A DNA stretch of 10,281 nucleotides from an uncultured Parvibacter sp. (GTDB taxonomy: Bacteria; Actinomycetota; Coriobacteriia; Coriobacteriales; Eggerthellaceae). The stretch lies in NCBI GenBank assembly GCA_910587945.1, contig CAJUNI010000001.1, positions 81,036 through 91,316 of the forward strand, written 5' to 3'. The position numbers and the translations under genes are program-made. Shown piece after piece: positions 6,567 to 10,281 of the stretch. Every line of letters begins with the position of its first letter. Positions within the stretch are counted from its first letter, which is position 1. Under the pieces are notes generated by a model. It made no database searches. It saw only the letters and a program-made list of their open reading frames with translations, and was not told the origin of the DNA.

Positions 6567-6655
6567 GAATAAATACTAGCGCAGTAATTATTCTTCAGCA
6601 AGAACAACTTGATAAGAAAAGGAAAATTGTCAGAAATAAGTAACCACTTCCCGCC

Positions 6656-6683
6656 TTGTAAAAGACTACCAAATAGCTAGACT
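6656..6683 (+). promoter_or_regulatory. Candidate cysK promoter
   Basis: TTGTAA (6656-6661) and TAGACT (6678-6683), spaced 16 bp, are each 4 of 6 matches to consensus and lie about 90 bp before cysK in an AT-rich stretch. The leader would be about 80 nt long. I see no T-box, SAM riboswitch or S-box core in it. Apart from the sRNA candidate and the promoters listed, the rest of the 6382-6771 gap shows nothing recognisable. Confidence 0.35.
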
Positions 6684-6771
6684 ATTAAAGCGTTCAAGAC
6701 AATAGGGATAACTGCCAACGCACTCCCTAGGAGCGCTTCACCCGTCAGGTCCCAGAGCAGGAGGAATTCCA

Positions 6772-7701
6772 ATGGCTATCCATCGCAATGTTATTGAGCT
6801 TGTGGGCCACACTCCCTTGGTAGAGTTGACCAATTACGAGGCTAATCATGGGCTTGAGGCACGGCTTATTGGGAAAGTTGAATATTTCAATCCGGCCGGA
6901 TCCATTAAGGACCGTATCGCGAAGGCCATGATTGATGATGCCGTTGAAAAAGGACTCATTGACGCCGAGACCGTCATCATTGAGCCGACCTCGGGCAATA
7001 CCGGCATTGCTCTTGCTGCTATTGCGGCCGCCCGAGGGAACCGCATCATTATTACCATGCCAGAAACCATGTCGGTGGAGCGACGCAATTTGATGAAGGC
7101 CTATGGCGCCGAGCTGGTGCTCACCGAAGGGGCCAAGGGAATGAAGGGAGCCATTGCCAAGGCCGAAGAGCTGGCTCAAGAGATTCCCAATTCGTTTATT
7201 CCCTCTCAGTTCACAAACCCGGCCAATCCCGCCATTCATTACAAAACCACCGGTCCGGAAATTTGGGAAGACACCAACGGTCAGGTGGATATTTTGGTAG
7301 CGGGCGTCGGCACTGGCGGAACGCTTTCGGGCACAGGCGCGTACCTTAAAGAGCAGAATCCCGATCTTTGGGTAGTGGCGGTAGAGCCGGCGGATTCTCC
7401 GGTGCTTTCGGAAGGCCGTGCGGGGGCGCACAAAATTCAAGGTATCGGTGCGGGCTTTATTCCTGAAACGCTCGATACCTCGGTCTACGATGAAGTGGTT
7501 ACGATTGAAAATGAAGAGGCCTTTGAAGCGGGCCGGGAGTTGGCCGGCAACGACGGGCTGCTTGTGGGTATCTCCTCTGGGGCTGCGGTGGCGGCTGCGG
7601 CCAAGCTTGCCCAGCGTCCCGAAAACAAGGGAAAGAACATCGTGGTGATCCTCCCTGATACGGGCGAGCGCTATCTCACCACCGCAATGTTTGGCTTCTA
7701 A
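6772..7701 (+). CDS. cysK: Cysteine synthase A (O-acetylserine sulfhydrylase)
   Basis: A 309-residue PLP enzyme of fold type II that makes L-cysteine from O-acetylserine and sulfide in the cytoplasm. FNPAGSIKDR (39-48) holds the PLP lysine, Lys46. PTSGNTG (72-78) is the substrate carboxylate loop. GTGGT (180-184) binds the PLP phosphate. GIGAGFIP (224-231) and GISSGAA (267-273, with the serine that contacts the PLP ring nitrogen) complete the set. Length is typical of CysK; there is no extended C-terminal regulatory domain as in cystathionine beta-synthase. The ATG has AGGAGG 7 nt upstream, one of the best ribosome sites in the window, which suggests high expression. No cysE lies next to it. 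A CysM-type specificity cannot be fully excluded, but CysK is the better match. Confidence 0.95.
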   Translation: MAIHRNVIELVGHTPLVELTNYEANHGLEARLIGKVEYFNPAGSIKDRIAKAMIDDAVEKGLIDAETVIIEPTSGNTGIALAAIAAARGNRIIITMPETMSVERRNLMKAYGAELVLTEGAKGMKGAIAKAEELAQEIPNSFIPSQFTNPANPAIHYKTTGPEIWEDTNGQVDILVAGVGTGGTLSGTGAYLKEQNPDLWVVAVEPADSPVLSEGRAGAHKIQGIGAGFIPETLDTSVYDEVVTIENEEAFEAGRELAGNDGLLVGISSGAAVAAAAKLAQRPENKGKNIVVILPDTGERYLTTAMFGF

Positions 7702-7724
7702 TCCTGTCTGACTAAACGGCAACG

Positions 7725-7763
7725 GCAGGGTTGAGCTCTTCGGGAAGAAGATCTCAACCCTGC
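7725..7763 (+). terminator. Perfect 11-bp stem-loop after cysK
   Basis: GCAGGGTTGAG (7725-7735) and CTCAACCCTGC (7753-7763) form an uninterrupted 11-bp stem around a 17-nt loop, whose TCTT/AAGA can pair further. It begins 23 bp after the cysK stop, but no T-tract follows on either side. It is therefore a 3'-end stabilising or processed hairpin, or a non-canonical terminator, rather than a textbook one. Confidence 0.5.
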
Positions 7764-7803
7764 AAATGACGCTACAATAGTTGCAATCGTAGGCTTCAAC
7801 GAT

Positions 7804-7830
7804 GGTCGCCTTTCGGCGGCCATTTCGTTT
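7804..7830 (+). terminator. Hairpin with weak T-tract just before the phosphatase gene
   Basis: GGTCGCC-TTTC-GGCGGCC (7804-7821) makes a 7-bp stem with one G-T pair, followed by ATTTCGTTT. It looks like a weak intrinsic terminator for cysK transcripts. It ends only about 13-20 bp before the next start, so it may instead belong to that gene's leader and limit its expression. A -10-like TACAAT (7773-7778) lies upstream. Confidence 0.4.
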
Positions 7831-7842
7831 CAGGGAGAACTC

Positions 7843-8568
7843 ATGACCAACGAACAATCAACCCCATCCACCACAGAAGTATTTCCTGCCCCAGGTCAGC
7901 CGCCCTTTCATGGGTTCATCTTCGACTTGGATGGCACGGTGTTAGATACCCTGCCCGATCTGGTGGAGTTAACTAACCAGGCGCTGGCATTAGAGGGCTA
8001 TGGGCCTCGCACCACCGACGAGATCCATCGCTTTGTGGGTAATGGACTCAAGGCGCTCATGGTGCAAGCAGTGCCGGACGGGGTTGATGAAGAGGCAGCC
8101 GAGCGGGCGTTGGCTCGATGGAAAGAGGTCTATCAAACCTATCCGAATCCCTACACCCAGCCCTATCCGAGTGTGGTGGACACCCTTGAAGCGCTGAAGG
8201 TTCGAGGCTGCAAGCTGGGAGTACTCTCCAATAAGTTTGACGAAGGGGTACACCAGATTATCGACCAGAAGCTCCCAGGGATATTCGATGCCGTTCAAGG
8301 GGAAAGCCCGACGGTGCCTCGCAAGCCCGATCCTGCAGGTATGAAGGCCATGGTAGAGCGGCTGGGAGTAACACCTCAGGATGCTGTCTATTTTGGGGAT
8401 TCGCCCAACGACATTTTGACCGCCAAGCGTGCGGGCCTTTTCGCGGTGGCGGTGGCCTGGGGCTATCACCCACTCGAAGATTTCTATGCGCCCAGCGCTG
8501 TCGAGCCGGATTTGGTCATTCATTCCTTCGATGAGCTGTTAGCGCTAGCTCCGCAGCCGGGTGAATGA
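7843..8568 (+). CDS. HAD-family phosphatase, phosphoglycolate phosphatase-like
   Basis: A 241-residue haloacid-dehalogenase-type hydrolase. FDLDGTVLDT (27-36) supplies the nucleophile Asp28 and the acid/base Asp30. LSN (128-130) is motif II. Lys161 in RKPDP is motif III. GDSPND (185-190) is motif IV and binds magnesium. The alpha-helical cap is of the small C1 type (about 37-105), as in Gph and PGMB. Gph-like enzymes remove phosphate from 2-phosphoglycolate or related small phosphates; exact substrates vary, so pyrophosphatase (PpaX) or another sugar-phosphate activity is possible. The first 20 residues are a polar, proline-rich tail not needed for the fold. The ATG follows AGGGAG at 7 nt. 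It may share cysK transcripts that pass the two hairpins between them. Confidence 0.88.
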   Translation: MTNEQSTPSTTEVFPAPGQPPFHGFIFDLDGTVLDTLPDLVELTNQALALEGYGPRTTDEIHRFVGNGLKALMVQAVPDGVDEEAAERALARWKEVYQTYPNPYTQPYPSVVDTLEALKVRGCKLGVLSNKFDEGVHQIIDQKLPGIFDAVQGESPTVPRKPDPAGMKAMVERLGVTPQDAVYFGDSPNDILTAKRAGLFAVAVAWGYHPLEDFYAPSAVEPDLVIHSFDELLALAPQPGE

Positions 8569-8624
8569 TGCCGGGAAATCTTCGCTCGAAAAGAGGGTGG
8601 CGTGCTCAGGGCGATAGCGATAGG

Positions 8625-8659
8625 CTGCTAGGGCCGAAGGCACTTCGTGCCGGCAGCAG
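8625..8659. repeat. Long bulged palindrome between the phosphatase and XRE genes
   Basis: CTGCT, GCC and GGCAC on the left pair with GTGCC, GGC and AGCAG on the right around a TTC loop, giving 13 pairs with two 3-nt bulges. CGAAG-GCA-CTTCG is an alternative fold of the same bases. A second small hairpin, GAGCG-TTC-CGCTC (8696-8708), lies next to the XRE stop. The position between convergent genes suits transcript ends, although T-tracts are lacking. Confidence 0.45.
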
Positions 8660-8710
8660 GCGATGCCCGGGGTCGGTGCGCCCCGCTTGGACAGTGAGCG
8701 TTCCGCTCGG

Positions 8711-9055
8711 CTAGTTTGCCATAGCTTGGGAAGAAGAGCCCATCGCCCAGGTGTCTGCTTGATCCATGATGGCTTCGGCCAATTGATCGAGACCTTCTTC
8801 CGTTGGGATTAATAGCGTCTCGGGACTCACCCCGCAGGCATTGGAAATCTTCAGCAGATCGAAGAGAAGGGGATTTCCCAGCCCGCGCTCAATGCGACTA
8901 ATGGTGGGGCGGGAAAGACCAATCATGTCCGCAAATGCCTGCTGGCTAAGACCGGTCTGGTCGCGAAGAGCCCGCACGTTCATGCCAAGAATAAGCGACA
9001 ACTCTTTTTGGGAGAGTTGCATAGGCAAAGCGCTATGTGGCTGATCAGCAGGCAT
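8711..9055 (-). CDS. XRE-family HTH transcriptional regulator
   Basis: A 114-residue protein with one Cro/CI-type helix-turn-helix at about 27-81: NVRALRDQTGLSQQAFADMIGLSRPTISRIERGLGNP, then LLKISNACGVSPETLL. The turn and recognition helix are intact. After the HTH there is only a short acidic helical tail (82-114), too small for a peptidase or sensor domain, so it probably acts as a dimeric repressor. No ribosome site precedes ATG 9055. Instead, TATGCT lies 6 bp before it, so the mRNA may begin at the A of the start codon (leaderless). An internal ATG at 9022 also lacks a ribosome site. No toxin-like partner lies beside it: the left neighbour is a convergent phosphatase and the right one is galE. 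Confidence 0.88.
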   Translation of the reverse strand: MPADQPHSALPMQLSQKELSLILGMNVRALRDQTGLSQQAFADMIGLSRPTISRIERGLGNPLLFDLLKISNACGVSPETLLIPTEEGLDQLAEAIMDQADTWAMGSSSQAMAN

Positions 9056-9061
9056 GGGTAA

Positions 9062-9104
9062 AGCATAGGCACGCCCCAGGCAGCGCTTGTAAAACGCATT
9101 TTAC
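9062..9104 (-). promoter_or_regulatory. XRE gene promoter with perfect palindrome over the -35
   Basis: TATGCT (9062-9067, minus strand) fits a TANNNT -10 placed so that transcription starts at the XRE ATG. The perfect palindrome GTAAAA-CGCA-TTTTAC (9089-9104) covers the expected -35 position. A short HTH repressor with such a palindrome at its own promoter points to autoregulation. Confidence 0.5.
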
Positions 9105-9131
9105 CGCGGATGGGTTCTCTAGGAATTCACC

Positions 9132-9172
9132 AAAAGTTTGGGCCCGGCGGAAATTAGTCCACTCAGGCCCAA
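9132..9172 (-). terminator. Possible galE terminator
   Basis: On the minus strand TTGGGCC and GGCCCAA (9166-9172 and 9138-9144) form a 7-bp stem with a 21-nt loop, followed by ACTTTTGG. It lies about 55 bp after the galE stop. The long loop and short T-run make it a moderate candidate. A smaller hairpin, AACGG-N4-CCGTT (9190-9203), lies between it and galE. Confidence 0.4.
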
Positions 9173-9225
9173 GCCTAGAACGCGGTTATAACGGAAACCC
9201 GTTGGGAATAGTGCACGTCCAACAA

Positions 9226-10281
9226 TTAAACAGTGGCGTACCCATCGGGGTTTTGAGATTGCCAACGCCAGCTGTCCTCGCACATGCGCGTCAGATCGTA
9301 TTCGGCAGTCCAACCCAGCTCATCGGCAGCCTTGTCGCAGGCGGCATACATGGCGGCAATGTCGCCGGCCCGTCGCGGCTTGATCTCATAGGGAAGCTCA
9401 TGGCCACAAGCGCTTTCGAAGGCATGGACGACATCCAGCACGCTTGAGCCTGTGCCGGTACCCAAGTTGAAAATGCCTACGCCGCGGCGCGTGCCATCGG
9501 CGGCAGGAGTGCCGGCCATAGACCCCAGACCAATGGCCTCACCAGTACCGACGCGACCGGCCATCCAATCCAGGGCAGCCACATGGCCGCGCGCGAGGTC
9601 CACTACATGGATGTAATCGCGAACGCCGGTGCCGTCGGGAGTGGGATAGTCGTCACCAAACACGCCCACGGCCGGAAGCTTTCCAACGGCCACTTGAGCT
9701 ACATAGGGCACCAAATTGTTGGGAATACCCTTGGGGTCTTCGCCAATGAGACCACTCTCATGGGCGCCAATGGGGTTGAAGTAACGGAGAAGAACAACGT
9801 TCCATTCGTCATCGCCCACATAGAAGTCCGTGAGGATCTGCTCCAGCATGGTCTTCGTTTGGCCATAGGGGTTTGTGGGCGTGTGCTTGGGGCAAGACTC
9901 GGTGATCGGGACGAATTCGGGTTCGCCATAAACCGTCGCGCTGGACGAGAACACGATGTTCTTGACACCATGCTTCCGGGCCACTTCGCACAACACCAAG
10001 GTTCCCGCAATGTTGTTCCAGTAATACTCCAGCGGCTTTTGCACCGATTCGCCTACGGCCTTGAAGCCGGCAAAGTGGATGATGGCGTCAATGGGGTAGG
10101 TGCTGAAGATGTTCTCCAACGCATCCCGATCCAAAATCGAGGCCTCGACAAAGACCAACTGCTCATCCGAGGCTCCCGTGATGGTGCGAATGCGATCCAC
10201 TGCCACTTCGCTGGAGTTGCTCAGGTCGTCGACAATGACCACGTTGTAGCCCTTTTCCAAGAGTTCAACACAGGTGTGGCT
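9226..10281 (-). CDS. galE: UDP-glucose 4-epimerase (start beyond window end)
   Basis: A short-chain-dehydrogenase-like epimerase that interconverts UDP-glucose and UDP-galactose with bound NAD, in the Leloir pathway and for surface polysaccharide precursors. The 351 visible codons begin SHTCVELLEKGYNVVIVDD, so only the first dozen or so residues, with the GxxGxxG loop, lie outside. VVIVDDLSNSS ends beta-2 with the ribose-binding acid. FSSSATVYG holds the catalytic Ser/Thr region. NPYGQTK has the Tyr and Lys of the YxxxK motif. RYFNPIGAHESG and WRWQSQNPDGY near the end match E. coli GalE closely. Between GHVAALD and IFNLGTG there are 31 residues, where E. coli GalE has 9. The extra loop is rich in Gly and Ala and is in frame, so probably genuine. 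Specificity for N-acetylated UDP-sugars cannot be judged. Confidence 0.94.
   Translation of the reverse strand, partial: SHTCVELLEKGYNVVIVDDLSNSSEVAVDRIRTITGASDEQLVFVEASILDRDALENIFSTYPIDAIIHFAGFKAVGESVQKPLEYYWNNIAGTLVLCEVARKHGVKNIVFSSSATVYGEPEFVPITESCPKHTPTNPYGQTKTMLEQILTDFYVGDDEWNVVLLRYFNPIGAHESGLIGEDPKGIPNNLVPYVAQVAVGKLPAVGVFGDDYPTPDGTGVRDYIHVVDLARGHVAALDWMAGRVGTGEAIGLGSMAGTPAADGTRRGVGIFNLGTGTGSSVLDVVHAFESACGHELPYEIKPRRAGDIAAMYAACDKAADELGWTAEYDLTRMCEDSWRWQSQNPDGYATV

Noticed and set aside
6740..6765. Resemblance of GTCAGGTCCCAGAGCAGGAG to the SRP RNA core
   Set aside because: The SRP signature GGAAGGAAGCAGCC is absent and the stretch runs into the cysK ribosome site without the required hairpin.
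6684..6771. Possible T-box or SAM riboswitch before cysK
   Set aside because: No T-box GGGTGG-like antiterminator core, specifier stem or SAM core is visible, and no terminator precedes the start.
6745..7857. Minus-strand open frame of 370 codons opposite cysK
   Set aside because: It is the antisense shadow of cysK, whose protein has every catalytic motif. The antisense product is low-complexity and resembles nothing I know.
7990..8523. Minus-strand open frame of 177 codons opposite the phosphatase gene
   Set aside because: Shadow of a HAD phosphatase with all four motifs.

Overview
The window looks like chromosomal DNA of a moderately GC-rich actinobacterium, most likely a gut or oral member of the Coriobacteriia. 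This rests on the overall style of the proteins: a RelQ-type small alarmone synthetase, short-chain catabolic and transport genes under one-component regulators, a CysK, a Gph-like HAD phosphatase and a GalE with a small extra loop. A typical Firmicute is less likely on base composition. The lineage is inferred from protein resemblance only. No phage, insertion sequence, CRISPR array, tRNA or rRNA was seen.

Left part (1-4404): three transcription units, each with its own regulator. An AraC-type regulator and an EamA/DMT transporter overlap by ATGA on the minus strand (1-1207). Next, also on the minus strand, an MFS transporter and a PhzF-family enzyme overlap by GTGA (1351-3386). They are transcribed away from a LysR regulator (3529-4404), and the 142-bp divergent gap holds a long imperfect palindrome that is a good LysR operator candidate.

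Middle (4405-6771): a SAM-dependent methyltransferase is followed 13 bp later by a 65-residue helical protein (4531-5596). They converge, 14 bp apart, on a RelQ-like (p)ppGpp synthetase on the minus strand (5611-6381). The 390-bp gap upstream of relQ is the most unusual place in the window. On the minus strand it shows a plausible promoter, three successive stem-loops and a strong rho-independent terminator, followed at once by an extended -10 promoter for relQ. This fits an undescribed small RNA of about 115 nt carrying two copies of CCCTCCTC (anti-Shine-Dalgarno-like), or a terminated relQ leader.

Right part (6772-10281): cysK (cysteine synthase) and a Gph-like phosphatase read rightward. 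A short XRE regulator (probably leaderless, with a perfect palindrome over its -35 region) and galE, cut by the window end, read leftward. The gene set is metabolic and regulatory: export or uptake of small molecules, sulfur assimilation, stringent response and UDP-sugar interconversion.
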